Source: SKVR01 sp964410015 (GTDB taxonomy: Bacteria; Bacteroidota; Bacteroidia; Bacteroidales; UBA7960). From it: a stretch of 37,465 nt of DNA. The stretch's first letter is position 1, and every line of letters starts with the position of its first letter. Location: contig CAYPFV010000013.1 in the NCBI GenBank assembly GCA_964410015.1, positions 1 through 37,465 on the forward strand, written 5' to 3'. Of this stretch, positions 16,390 through 25,091 are shown in pieces. The notes under the pieces were generated by a model, which worked only from the letters and a program-made list of their open reading frames with translations, was not told the origin of the DNA and did not search any database. The position numbers and the translations under genes are program-made.

Positions 16390-17637
16390 ATGGACATATT
16401 TAATAAAATGACAGAGGATATGGGACCGCTGGGTCAGTATGCCGATAGAATACATGGCTATTTTGCGTTTCCTAAGCTCGAAGGCGAAATCTCTAACCGA
16501 ATGAAGTTCAGGTCAAAAGAGAAATTAGTGTGGAGTTTAAATAATTATTTGGGATTAGCTAATCATCCTGAGGTAAGAAAAGCTGATGCAGAAGCCGCTG
16601 CAAAATATGGTTTGGCTACACCTATGGGTGCAAGAATGATGTCGGGGCAAACCGATATGCATGAAAAGCTTGAACGTGAACTGGCACAATTTGTAGGAAA
16701 AGAATCTGCTTATTTGTTGAATTATGGTTATCAGGGAATGGTGTCAACTATTGAATCTCTGGTAAACAGGAAAGATGTGATTGTATACGATTCGGAATCA
16801 CATGCCTGTATTGTTGATGGCGTTAGATTGCATATGGGAAAAAGATTTGTTTTTCCGCATAACAACATAGAGAATCTCAAAAAACAATTGGAGCGTGCAA
16901 CTAAAATTGCAGAAGAAACCGGTGGTGGCATTCTTGTAATCACAGAAGGTGTTTTTGGCATGTCGGGCGATCTGGGCAAACTTGATGAGATAGCAGCACT
17001 GAAAAAGACCTATAATTTCCGTCTTTTGGTAGACGATGCACATGGATTTGGCACCATGGGCAAAACCGGTGCTGGTGTGGGAGAACATCTGGGTGTTATG
17101 GATGAAATTGATGTATACTTTGGTACCTTTGCCAAAGCTATGGCATCGATTGGTGCTTTTGTAGCATCTAAAAAAGAAGCTATTTATTATTTGATGTACA
17201 ATATGCGCAGTCAGATATTTGCCAAATCATTACCTATGCCTTTGGTGATAGGTGCGCTGAAAAGGCTGGATATGATACGCAAACATCCGCAATTGAAAGA
17301 AAACTTATGGAAGATCACCAATGCACTGCAAAAAGGTCTCAGAGAAAGAGGATTTAATCTGGGCAATACAGAATCTCCTGTAACACCGGTATTCTTATCA
17401 GGGCAAGCCAGCGAAGGTACCAATCTTGCATACGATCTGCGCGAGAATTTCAATATTTTCTGTTCTGTTGTGGGTTATCCCGTTGTTCCTAAAGGGGTAA
17501 TCATAATACGCATTATACCTACTGCCGTGCATACCCTTGAAGATGTAGAATATACTCTCGATGCATTTACCAAAATCAAAGAAAATCTTGATGCCGGCAA
17601 GTATGCTACGGGTCAAATTGTAGATATTTCTTACTAA
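16390..17637 (+). CDS. Alpha-oxoamine synthase family PLP enzyme (acyl transferase to an amino acid)
   Basis: The 415-residue enzyme belongs to the fold-type I family that includes serine palmitoyltransferase, cysteate fatty acyltransferase, KBL (2-amino-3-ketobutyrate CoA ligase) and BioF (8-amino-7-oxononanoate synthase). These condense an acyl thioester with an amino acid and release CO2. Motifs are WSLNNYLGLANHPEV, the DDAHGFGTMG cofactor segment, and the Schiff-base lysine in GTFAKAMASIG (Lys249). An N-terminal stretch GPLGQYADRIHGYFAFPKLEG is typical of a conserved Bacteroidota clade that differs from the Bacteroides serine palmitoyltransferase as I remember it. A role in sphingolipid or sulfonolipid synthesis is plausible but not proved; KBL activity cannot be excluded. 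No biotin, threonine-dehydrogenase or sphingolipid genes adjoin it. A consensus promoter precedes it and a strong terminator follows it, so it is probably monocistronic and well expressed. Confidence 0.88.
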   Translation: MDIFNKMTEDMGPLGQYADRIHGYFAFPKLEGEISNRMKFRSKEKLVWSLNNYLGLANHPEVRKADAEAAAKYGLATPMGARMMSGQTDMHEKLERELAQFVGKESAYLLNYGYQGMVSTIESLVNRKDVIVYDSESHACIVDGVRLHMGKRFVFPHNNIENLKKQLERATKIAEETGGGILVITEGVFGMSGDLGKLDEIAALKKTYNFRLLVDDAHGFGTMGKTGAGVGEHLGVMDEIDVYFGTFAKAMASIGAFVASKKEAIYYLMYNMRSQIFAKSLPMPLVIGALKRLDMIRKHPQLKENLWKITNALQKGLRERGFNLGNTESPVTPVFLSGQASEGTNLAYDLRENFNIFCSVVGYPVVPKGVIIIRIIPTAVHTLEDVEYTLDAFTKIKENLDAGKYATGQIVDISY

Positions 17638-17683
17638 AACCAACTGGTAAAACCTACTTTCGATTAAACAAAATCTCTCCACA

Positions 17684-17723
17684 AAAAATCATCTTTTCCC
17701 CGGGGGGAAAGATGATTTTTTTT
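17684..17723 (+). terminator. Strong intrinsic terminator
   Basis: AAATCATCTTT plus CCCC pairs with GGGG plus AAAGATGATTT to form a long G/C-cored stem, followed by a run of eight T residues on the plus strand. It closes the alpha-oxoamine synthase transcript. The A-run on the other side could also let it stop minus-strand transcripts. Confidence 0.88.
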
Positions 17724-17801
17724 AGCCAGGATAACTGCTGTTTTTCTATCTTGTTGCCTGTGAGAAAGTTATTTTTTAAAGTATTTTAAAAGACAAATAC
17801 T

Positions 17802-17932
17802 GAGGTATACTCTGAAAAGTTTATAATTCATAAATTACACAAATGAACACTAATTTATATCCTTGATTACCTAGCTAATAAAAATTTAATATTTTCACTA
17901 ATGAATAAAAAATGACTTTTCGGAGCAGACTC
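17802..17932. repeat. MITE-like dispersed repeat, copy 3 (decayed)
   Basis: The left end GAGGTATACTCTGAAAAGT and right end CTTTTCGGAGCAGACTCA match the termini of copies 1 and 2 with a few changes, and the overall length of 131 bp is the same. The interior has diverged strongly: it keeps a TTACAC-type core but has lost the TTATCCACA motif. This appears to be an older copy or a sub-variant. Confidence 0.7.
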
Positions 17933-18023
17933 AATATTGCGTCTTGCTATTGCTTTTTAGTAGCATCAGGTCATTAACAGATTCAAAAAACATGAATGAC
18001 CATTACATGTTTTTTGAAAAAAG

Positions 18024-19760
18024 TTATTTTACTTCATCATTCAAAATATCACCATCATTTACCGGAAGTATAATGGTGAATCTTGCGCCAGTTCTTACAT
18101 TCTCAGCATTCAACACCCCTCCCATATTTTTTTCTATAATAGTTTTCGACATGTACAACCCTACGCCAGTTCCTTTCCCCTCTTCTTTGGTTGTAAAATA
18201 AGGGTCAAAAATTTTATGCAAAACTTCAACTGGTATTCCACCTCCATTGTCAGTAATGGTTATCATGATGTTTTTTTCCCTGGTATGAGCTGAAATTCGG
18301 ATGGTTGGTTTGGGAATTTTTCTCTCAAGAACAGCGTCTTTAGCGTTATTAACAATATTAAGAATTACCTGTACAAATTCGTTGGCATATCCATAGAGTT
18401 CTATATTTTCTTCCAGTTCGGTAATCAGATTGATACCTTCTTTTTTTAGCGTGGTATCAACGAATGAGACATACGTATTGATTACTTCTCCGAGTTTAAA
18501 GCGTTGTTTTTCTTTGTTGGGTTTAAAAAAATTTCTGAAATCATCAATGGTATCCGACATATGTGAGAGTACGGATCTGATTTTTTGTTCACTTTTCTGA
18601 AGGTAATCGTCAGATATTTCACCAAATCTGAATGCATCAGCAAGATCATATACGATAAGACCAATTGTGTTGAGAGGTTGTCGCCACTGATGTGCAATGT
18701 TTCCAATCATTTCACCCATGGCAGCCTGCCTGGATTGCAAAAGCATCAGTTCATCCTTTTCTCTGTTTCTTTTCACTTCAATTCTGACCTGGTTTTCGAG
18801 ATTTTCATTGAGTTCTTCCAGAAGCTCTTTTTGCAGGTTTAGTTGACTTTCAACGGTTTTTCTTCTTTCTACCTCTTCTTCCAGATCCTTGTTGAGCATT
18901 TTTTGTTCAAAATTGGCCGCTTCCATTTTCTGAAAAGCAACTTCAAGTTTTTCCTCCATGAGTTTACGTTCAGTTATATCTTCCTTAATGGCCAAATACT
19001 CTATCACTTCACCGTTTTTATTTTTAATGGGAGTAATGGTAGCAGATTCCCAATAGAAAGTACCATCTTTTCTCTTATTTTTAAAATCACCCTTCCAAAC
19101 TTTACCATCTTTAATGGTTTTCCACAGGTTTTGATAATAATCTGCGGATTGATCGCCCGATTTCATTATTCTGGGATTTTTCCCAATAGCTTCTTTAATT
19201 TTATAGCCTGTGGTTTCCTCGAATTTGGGATTAACAAAAAGAATATTTCCATCTAAATCAGTAATAACGATGGTATTAGCACTTTGCATGACAGCGGACT
19301 TGAATCTGTTAAAGTGTTGCTGCCCTTTTTTTGTATCAAGAAGGATTGATTCATAAGCTTCTTTCAGCTTTTCTAATTGATGTTCCAGGTGGCTTTTCTG
19401 TGTATTATCCTGAAGGGTGATGATCAGATGTTCTCTTTCTGCATCTAACCAAAAAGCTTCTGCAAAAAATGATATTTGTTTCCCTTTTTCATCTGTGATC
19501 CATAAAACATCCTTCACAGACTGTCCTGTTTTAATAAAATGGTTTATTTTTTTTAAGAACAAGTGAAATGATTGATAATGAGAGATATTGTCAATCATTT
19601 TCCCATCATTTTGCTTAAACAGGAATTGCATATTCTTTGATACTTTTAATAGGTGGAAATCTTTTTGAATAATCAGATAAGAAATTCCTATCAAATCATA
19701 AGCCTTTGCATAAGTATCAATATTTTTAATGTTATAAGACAGATAATCCCGTTTATTCAT
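18024..19760 (-). CDS. Cytosolic PAS-domain sensor histidine kinase
   Basis: This 578-residue kinase has an N-terminal PAS-like region (about residues 20-125), a second clear PAS/PAC domain (about 155-275; NTIVITDLDGNILFVNPKFEE to ITERK), a long coiled coil (about 275-340), then a kinase core. The H-box reads NIAHQWRQPLN with phosphoacceptor His357. The ATPase domain has an N-box (ILNIVNNAKDAV), a G1 box (DNGGGI) and a G2 box (GKGTGVGLYMSK), all intact. There is no membrane segment or receiver, so it should sense a cytosolic or redox-type cue. The HQWRQPL type of H-box is frequent in Proteobacteria, so transfer is possible. ATG 19760 is preferred over GTG 19790. It lies about 280 bp downstream of the Hpt gene on the same strand and may feed the receiver or Hpt protein beside it. 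Confidence 0.92.
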   Translation of the reverse strand: MNKRDYLSYNIKNIDTYAKAYDLIGISYLIIQKDFHLLKVSKNMQFLFKQNDGKMIDNISHYQSFHLFLKKINHFIKTGQSVKDVLWITDEKGKQISFFAEAFWLDAEREHLIITLQDNTQKSHLEHQLEKLKEAYESILLDTKKGQQHFNRFKSAVMQSANTIVITDLDGNILFVNPKFEETTGYKIKEAIGKNPRIMKSGDQSADYYQNLWKTIKDGKVWKGDFKNKRKDGTFYWESATITPIKNKNGEVIEYLAIKEDITERKLMEEKLEVAFQKMEAANFEQKMLNKDLEEEVERRKTVESQLNLQKELLEELNENLENQVRIEVKRNREKDELMLLQSRQAAMGEMIGNIAHQWRQPLNTIGLIVYDLADAFRFGEISDDYLQKSEQKIRSVLSHMSDTIDDFRNFFKPNKEKQRFKLGEVINTYVSFVDTTLKKEGINLITELEENIELYGYANEFVQVILNIVNNAKDAVLERKIPKPTIRISAHTREKNIMITITDNGGGIPVEVLHKIFDPYFTTKEEGKGTGVGLYMSKTIIEKNMGGVLNAENVRTGARFTIILPVNDGDILNDEVK

Positions 19761-20041
19761 GACTATTTGAATGATTTTGAAACAAAGCACATTTTGTTGT
19801 TAAACTAAAAACCATCATAAGTAGAATTATCTAGATGAAGTAGTGCTTTCAGTTCCTGTATGGGCAATAACTAAAATCAACCCGGAGAATGTATTACTTT
19901 TTATTTTACGGTGAAAAATGCTAAAAGTTTATGTTGGTAACTCAACAAAACAGATTTTCAGAAAACATCATTGGGATGGAGAGATAGCATTTATTCAAGG
20001 ATCAGAGATTACATAACATGAATAAAATGGAATAAAGAACA

Positions 20042-20428
20042 TTACGGACGTAGTATTTCGTTTATAATGATAGTTTTCAGTTCCTGAAACATTTGATTTA
20101 AATCTTCTGTCCATTGTTTTGATTGGGAAAAATTTTGATCTTTGTTGAGTTTATCCATGATTTTGAGCAGGTTGAAAATCCGGCTGCAACCTATTGTTCC
20201 CGACAGACCTTTCAGGGTATGCACAGCGGTATAGTATGCATCAAAATCATTATCATCTATACTAACTTGTATTTCTTTAAGTAAAGTTTCTGTATCTGTT
20301 ATATAACTTTGAAAAATTTCTTTAAGAAAGTCAGGTTTTTTTGCCGTACTGTTTCTTAGTTTTTGTAAAGTATCAGGGTTGATATGGGGTATTTTATCCA
20401 ATTCTTCAGGTGACTTATAATCTATCAT
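20042..20428 (-). CDS. Free-standing histidine phosphotransfer (Hpt) domain protein
   Basis: The 128-residue protein is a single Hpt four-helix bundle. The phosphorylatable His70 sits in AVHTLKGLSGTIG, the classic HxxKG motif, and the surrounding pattern (ETLLKEIQVSIDDNDFDAYYTAVH) is typical. Hpt proteins carry phosphoryl groups between receiver domains in phosphorelays. No kinase or DNA-binding part is present. The gene starts 94 bp after the hybrid-kinase-like gene and precedes the PAS kinase gene, all on the minus strand, which suggests the three form one relay. A terminal response regulator is not found in the window. Confidence 0.93.
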   Translation of the reverse strand: MIDYKSPEELDKIPHINPDTLQKLRNSTAKKPDFLKEIFQSYITDTETLLKEIQVSIDDNDFDAYYTAVHTLKGLSGTIGCSRIFNLLKIMDKLNKDQNFSQSKQWTEDLNQMFQELKTIIINEILRP

Positions 20429-20522
20429 ATCATATTTTTAAAAATCAATAATTTGGTGGTTGAAATCAGTGATAATTTATTTTTAGGATAGCGAATGTCA
20501 GAAATTATGAACAAAATGGTGT

Positions 20523-23282
20523 TTACTGTTTGATAACTGTATCTTTCACTTTCTGGTTGACGTTGATTTTCCATTTCAATAATTTTTGATACAAATCTTC
20601 AGATTTCACTGGTTTGGAAATGTAATCTGCTACGCCATAAGAAAAATATTTCTTTTTGTCAGTTTCCAATACGTTGGCACTAAGTGCAATAACAGGGGGA
20701 TGCATTTTAAATTTACTTTTCATTACCCTCATTGTTTCCAGTCCATCCATTACAGGCATTATCATATCGAGAAGGATTACATCGTAGTTGTTTTTCATGA
20801 TCATTTCGATGGCTTGCTTACCATTTTCTGCCAGATCGACATTGCATTTTACGTGTTTAAGCATAAGCGAGATAACTTTTTGGTTTACCACTTTATCCTC
20901 CACATATAAAATCTTACTTCCTTCCAGATTTTTTAGATCTTCCATCTGCTGTTTTTCTGCAGATGCAATTTCGGTGTAATGCTCAGAAGTAATTACTTTG
21001 GCTAAAAAGGTAAAATAGAATGTTCGCCCTTTATTATTATTATTGGCATGAAACCCGATGGTACCGCCCAACAATTCAACAAGTTTCTGTGAAATAGCAA
21101 TGGCAGAATCAATCCCTTCATTTCCAGGCACAAAAAGGCTTTGTCCGAGATCATAAGATTTATAAATAGATTTTAAAACACGTGAATCAACGGTTTTGCT
21201 ATTATCCGAAACTTCAACCAACACTGTCATTTGATCTTCGTGGATACGATCAAGTTTTGTTCTGATGACAATTTCTCCTGATTCACTATTTTCAACGGCA
21301 TTCGACAGCAAATTGGTAATAACCTGAAAAAGCCGGTCTTTATCGGTTACTATATCATCTGGAATATTGGGGTCGTGTGCAATGGTCAGGTTGAGGTCTT
21401 TATGGCGGGTAAGTGCATAAAACAATGATTCTGTTTTGTTTATAAGGCCTGACAATTTAAAACTCTTGTTGTTGAGATGCAGCTTGCCGGTTTCGGTCAT
21501 GGAAAGATCGAGGATATTATTGATAATATTGAGCAAACCTTCACTGGATTCTTTGATGGTTTTGGAAAGTTCCATTTGTTCATGGTCCAGTTTTGTTTTG
21601 ATGAGAAAATCGACCATACCCATGATACCATTGATGGGTGTTCTCATTTCATAGCTCATGTTGGCAAGCACATGTTGCTTTGCTTCAGAGGTTTTCAGGG
21701 CAACTTCAGCGTTATATCGCATCTCCTGATGGATTTTCTGATCTGTAATATCCTGAATGATAAATACCATTGTTTTCAGATCACTTTTTTCATCATTGAT
21801 AATTTTTTTGTTTGAATAAATATTTTTTATATGCCCTTTGTTGGTAATGATCCTAAATGTAAATGCTTGTTTATCAATGTTTTTATTTTTACTTTTTTCT
21901 TTAAAATAAGAAAGGAAGTTTTGCTTATCGTCGGGATGAATGATCTCAATAAATTTGTCATAATCAAAAAACTTTCTTTTTTCAGGAGAAATATCGACAA
22001 TGTCAAAGAATGTTTCAGAAAAGAAAATTTTATCCTGGTTAAGGTCTTTTTCCCAATATCCAATTTTTGCAATTCTTTGTATCTCCTGCAGTTTCTCTTG
22101 GTTTTCGCGTAAAACCTTTTCAAGTTTTTTGGATTCAATGATCTGTCCAAACTTTTCCGAGATATTTTTCAGCAAGATTTTTTCATTAAAATGGAATGGA
22201 TCCTTGTTTATTTTAGGTTTTTCTTCCAGATAAACCACTTTGAGTTGTCCTAATTTTTTCTTTTGTACTTTAATGGGGACCACATATGACCAGGGTGTAT
22301 CTTTATAATTTTTTGACTGGTAAACTTTATCATCAAAAATGATTTGTACGCCAATGTCGTGCGAATATTTTAATCCTACAGGAATAATCTCAAGTGATTT
22401 GCGTATGATATCTTCAAAAGAAATACCAGGAACCCCTGAAATATCAGAAATATCATACAGGCAATTGATTTGTTTAATTTTTTGGTTGAGATTGGAAGTA
22501 AGTTCGTTATAGGATTCTTCCGACTTTTTCCGGTCGGTAACATCGGTTATGAGGGTTACCGAACCTTTGGTTCGCAGATTTTCGTCTAATATTGGTGCCG
22601 AGCTAAGACTTACCCAGAGCATATCGCCCGCAATATTCTTCATTTTTACCTCGTAATGATCTGAAATACCTAATTTTTGAAGTTCCATTTTATCTTTAAA
22701 GAGTTTCTGGTCTTCATAGGTTAGTAAAAATCTGTCCAGGTTTTCACCTATCAGTGAACTGCGGTCTTCAATGCCAAGAATTTTAGATGCTTTGGCATTG
22801 ATAAACTCAATTTTAAAGTTGTGGTCTAATGCGATCAAACCTTCATTGAGGGTTTTAATCAGGGTTTGATAATTTTCTTCACTTTGTCGCAAAGCTTTTT
22901 CCGTATTGTTCTTTTCCCGAATTACATTTTTCAAATGCTGGATATGATTGCGTTTTTCCTTTAGCCGGTAAAAGATAAAAACCGAGAAAGAGATGGAAAG
23001 GATAAGTAACAACAAAATCATTACAATAATGATAATATTGCTGTTTAAACCTGTGTTTGGTAGAGTTTGATTTATAATAAGAAGTCCGTTCATGAAAATT
23101 TTTGTATTTTCAGAATAATGAATATTTTTAGAATCCAGTAATAATGACTTTTCAAATTCTGATGAGTTGGTTCGAAGTTGGGATATAAAATCGCTGCCAT
23201 ATAAGCTTGTGATACCTGTAAAAAAAAGAATGAAAACAAAAGAGACCAGAAATTTTACTAAGGTAGTATTGCTTAGATACAT
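20523..23282 (-). CDS. Hybrid-kinase-like sensor protein with degenerate kinase core and intact receiver
   Basis: The 919-residue membrane protein has an N-terminal helix (about 9-28), a short periplasmic loop, a second helix (about 82-105), a PAS domain (about 136-250), a GAF-like region (about 265-395), a second PAS domain (about 400-515), a HisKA/ATPase-like core and a receiver. The H-box reads NMSYEMRTPINGIMG: Tyr544 (codon TAT) replaces the phosphoacceptor His. The G1 box is DNSKTVDS from Asp693 instead of DxGxGI, and the G2 box is NEGIDSAIAIS instead of GxGLGLAIS. The N-box NLLSNAVEN is partly kept. The receiver is complete: an acidic pair in YVEDK, phosphoacceptor Asp839 in LLDMIMPVMDG, ALSAN and SKPV. 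It therefore looks unable to autophosphorylate but able to accept phosphate. The reading frame is open throughout, so it is not a pseudogene in the ordinary sense. Confidence 0.92.
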   Translation of the reverse strand: MYLSNTTLVKFLVSFVFILFFTGITSLYGSDFISQLRTNSSEFEKSLLLDSKNIHYSENTKIFMNGLLIINQTLPNTGLNSNIIIIVMILLLLILSISFSVFIFYRLKEKRNHIQHLKNVIREKNNTEKALRQSEENYQTLIKTLNEGLIALDHNFKIEFINAKASKILGIEDRSSLIGENLDRFLLTYEDQKLFKDKMELQKLGISDHYEVKMKNIAGDMLWVSLSSAPILDENLRTKGSVTLITDVTDRKKSEESYNELTSNLNQKIKQINCLYDISDISGVPGISFEDIIRKSLEIIPVGLKYSHDIGVQIIFDDKVYQSKNYKDTPWSYVVPIKVQKKKLGQLKVVYLEEKPKINKDPFHFNEKILLKNISEKFGQIIESKKLEKVLRENQEKLQEIQRIAKIGYWEKDLNQDKIFFSETFFDIVDISPEKRKFFDYDKFIEIIHPDDKQNFLSYFKEKSKNKNIDKQAFTFRIITNKGHIKNIYSNKKIINDEKSDLKTMVFIIQDITDQKIHQEMRYNAEVALKTSEAKQHVLANMSYEMRTPINGIMGMVDFLIKTKLDHEQMELSKTIKESSEGLLNIINNILDLSMTETGKLHLNNKSFKLSGLINKTESLFYALTRHKDLNLTIAHDPNIPDDIVTDKDRLFQVITNLLSNAVENSESGEIVIRTKLDRIHEDQMTVLVEVSDNSKTVDSRVLKSIYKSYDLGQSLFVPGNEGIDSAIAISQKLVELLGGTIGFHANNNNKGRTFYFTFLAKVITSEHYTEIASAEKQQMEDLKNLEGSKILYVEDKVVNQKVISLMLKHVKCNVDLAENGKQAIEMIMKNNYDVILLDMIMPVMDGLETMRVMKSKFKMHPPVIALSANVLETDKKKYFSYGVADYISKPVKSEDLYQKLLKWKINVNQKVKDTVIKQ

Positions 23283-23458
23283 CAGATAATTTTCTTTTCA
23301 GGATGATTGATAAATAGCATCAAAAAATAAATCTTCAAAATAATCCCAACATGTTGAATTCAACGAAAATATTAAAGTCCGAAAATACAAAAAATTACAC
23401 AAAAAAAGTATTAGTAATTTGTGCAAACTATTTCAAATCAATAATTTTCAATTAAACC

Positions 23459-24388
23459 TCAGAAAAGTTTAGACCTTTTGCGAAAAAAAGATAATAAAAT
23501 ATTTTCAAACCCCTCTTGTATATTTGCTGGCACAAAATCAATCTGATATTGCATACATTTAAGCTTTAGATCGGCAAAGAATTTCCTGACGGATGCATGA
23601 TATTTTTCTTTCAATTCAGCAGGATTTGCTCTGAGTTCCTTTCCTGTTTCCATATCAACAAACCTGTAAGGACGGTTTTTATAGTCAAAATTCAGTTCAA
23701 GGTCTTTATTATAAACATGGAAAAGAATGACTTCATGTTTATTGTGTTTAAGATGTTGCAAGGCACTGAAAAGAGCATTGGGATCATTTTGGGTAGCCAT
23801 CATGTCACTAAAAAGAACCACCAGGGACCGCCGGTGAATTTTATCAGCAATTTCGTGTAAAACTTTTGCCGGATCAGATTTTTGATTCAATTGTTCCTCT
23901 GCACCTGTTAGCATTTTTTCAAGATAAGTAAAAAGCAGTTTATTGTGCGTAGGATTTGATTTCACAGGGGTGTGAATATCAATTTGATCAGAAAACGTGG
24001 TTAAACCAACGGCATCGCGTTGTTTTTTCAGTAAAAATAATAAGGATGCTGCTGCCTGTAGAGAAAAATCAAGTTTTGATAATTCATTTTTGTTTTGGTA
24101 AGCAGGAAAAAGCATGGAAGAAGAATGATCGATCAGCAGCTGGCATCTCATGTTTGTTTCTTCTTCAAATTTTTTCACAAATAATTTTTCTGTTCGTCCG
24201 TATAGTTTCCAATCGATATGTTTTATTGAATCACCGGTATTGTAAATTCGATGCTCTGCAAATTCTACCGAAAAACCATGAAAAGGGCTTTTGTGCAAAC
24301 CGGTAATAAAACCCTCAACAACCTGCCTGGCAAGTAATTCAAGATTTTCGAATTTTTTATATTGAACTTTTTCAAAATATGTACTCAA
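23459..24388 (-). CDS. DUF58 / von Willebrand A-like protein
   Basis: The 309-residue protein has the DUF58 signature HRIYNTGDSIKHIDWKLYGRTEKLFVKKFEEE (residues 46-77; first part HRIYNTGDSIKHIDW) followed by a von Willebrand A-like domain with the metal-ion-dependent adhesion motif DHSSSM at residues 87-92. DUF58 proteins usually accompany MoxR-type AAA+ ATPases and BatA/BatB-like proteins in Bacteroidota operons linked to stress tolerance or protein maturation. Here no moxR or bat genes are in the window and the gene appears alone, 249 bp upstream of the trxA terminator side on the minus strand. There is no signal peptide or membrane helix, so it is expected in the cytosol. The molecular function is not established for the family. 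Confidence 0.88.
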   Translation of the reverse strand: MSTYFEKVQYKKFENLELLARQVVEGFITGLHKSPFHGFSVEFAEHRIYNTGDSIKHIDWKLYGRTEKLFVKKFEEETNMRCQLLIDHSSSMLFPAYQNKNELSKLDFSLQAAASLLFLLKKQRDAVGLTTFSDQIDIHTPVKSNPTHNKLLFTYLEKMLTGAEEQLNQKSDPAKVLHEIADKIHRRSLVVLFSDMMATQNDPNALFSALQHLKHNKHEVILFHVYNKDLELNFDYKNRPYRFVDMETGKELRANPAELKEKYHASVRKFFADLKLKCMQYQIDFVPANIQEGFENILLSFFRKRSKLF

Positions 24389-24569
24389 AATCTACAGGAT
24401 TTTATGAAGAAAACAAAACTGATTAATTATTTATATTTTTACAGGATTCAGGGTGTTCGCAGTTGAGAAAACAGGAAGTTTGCTACTGAAAAATCTGATT
24501 ATTAAAGACTAGCGAAGTACCAATACCTGAATTTAGAACAGGCCTAAACAGCGGAGGCTAAATACATTA

Positions 24570-24605
24570 AAAAAGGGTGCTGCTCAATTTACAGACACCC
24601 TTTTT
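24570..24605 (-). terminator. Intrinsic terminator downstream of trxA
   Basis: AAAAAGGGTG (24570-24579) pairs with CACCCTTTTT (24596-24605), and the inner CTG/CAG extends the stem past a one-base bulge. On the minus strand the stem ends in a T-run. It closes the thioredoxin transcript and separates it from the DUF58 gene. Confidence 0.82.
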
Positions 24606-24637
24606 GCATATTGGGTATAAAATTTGATGCATATATT

Positions 24638-24958
24638 CTATCCCAGCAGTCCTTCAATCTTGGTTGTAAGTACCGATTTGGGTACAGCCCCAACCTGTTT
24701 ATCAGCAACTTCACCATTTTTGAAAAACAATATGGTAGGTATGTTCCGAATACCATATTTTGTAGCTACTCCGGGGTTAGAATCAACATCTAACTTGCCT
24801 ACAATAGCTTTACCTTCGTATTCTGTTCCAATTTCGGCTACTATAGGTGCCACCATTCGACAGGGGCCGCACCACTCTGCCCAAAAATCAACTAATACGG
24901 GTTTATCTGATTTCAATACTAACTCATCGAAATTACTATCTGTTAGTTCAACTGCCAT
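24638..24958 (-). CDS. trxA: Thioredoxin
   Basis: The 106-residue protein is a classic thioredoxin. The redox-active pair Cys30/Cys33 lies in WAEWCGPC, the buried aspartate is in VDFWAEW, and the cis-proline is in RNIPTILFF. The ending GxxxxxLTTKIEGLLG fits the final helix. It reduces disulfides of cytosolic proteins such as ribonucleotide reductase, using electrons from thioredoxin reductase. There is no signal peptide, unlike the many exported thioredoxin-like proteins of Bacteroidota. It lies 133 bp downstream of dnaE and ends at a good terminator, so it could be transcribed from its own promoter or with dnaE; I see no clear TAnnTTTG motif in the gap. Confidence 0.97.
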   Translation of the reverse strand: MAVELTDSNFDELVLKSDKPVLVDFWAEWCGPCRMVAPIVAEIGTEYEGKAIVGKLDVDSNPGVATKYGIRNIPTILFFKNGEVADKQVGAVPKSVLTTKIEGLLG

Positions 24959-25091
24959 AATTTTTAAAAATTTAAATGATATTTTACACTAATAAGATTA
25001 TTTTTTCTGTCATTTATGATCAACGTAAAACAAAACTAAAAGTTTTATTTCACTGTTTTGCTAAGCAGGGGATAAAATTAAAAAATATTCA

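Larger units (their letters stand above)
17638..18023. other. Intergenic region between convergent genes holding a terminator and repeats
   Basis: No gene is supported. From left to right it holds the strong terminator (17684-17723), a short stretch at about 17724-17760 that loosely resembles the right end of the second dispersed repeat (shared TTGTTGCCTG), and a decayed copy of the 131-bp inverted-repeat element (17802-17932). Confidence 0.6.

Noticed and set aside
20523..23282. Calling the degenerate hybrid kinase a pseudogene
   Set aside because: The 919-codon frame has no stop or frameshift, and its PAS, GAF-like and receiver domains look maintained; only catalytic kinase motifs are altered.
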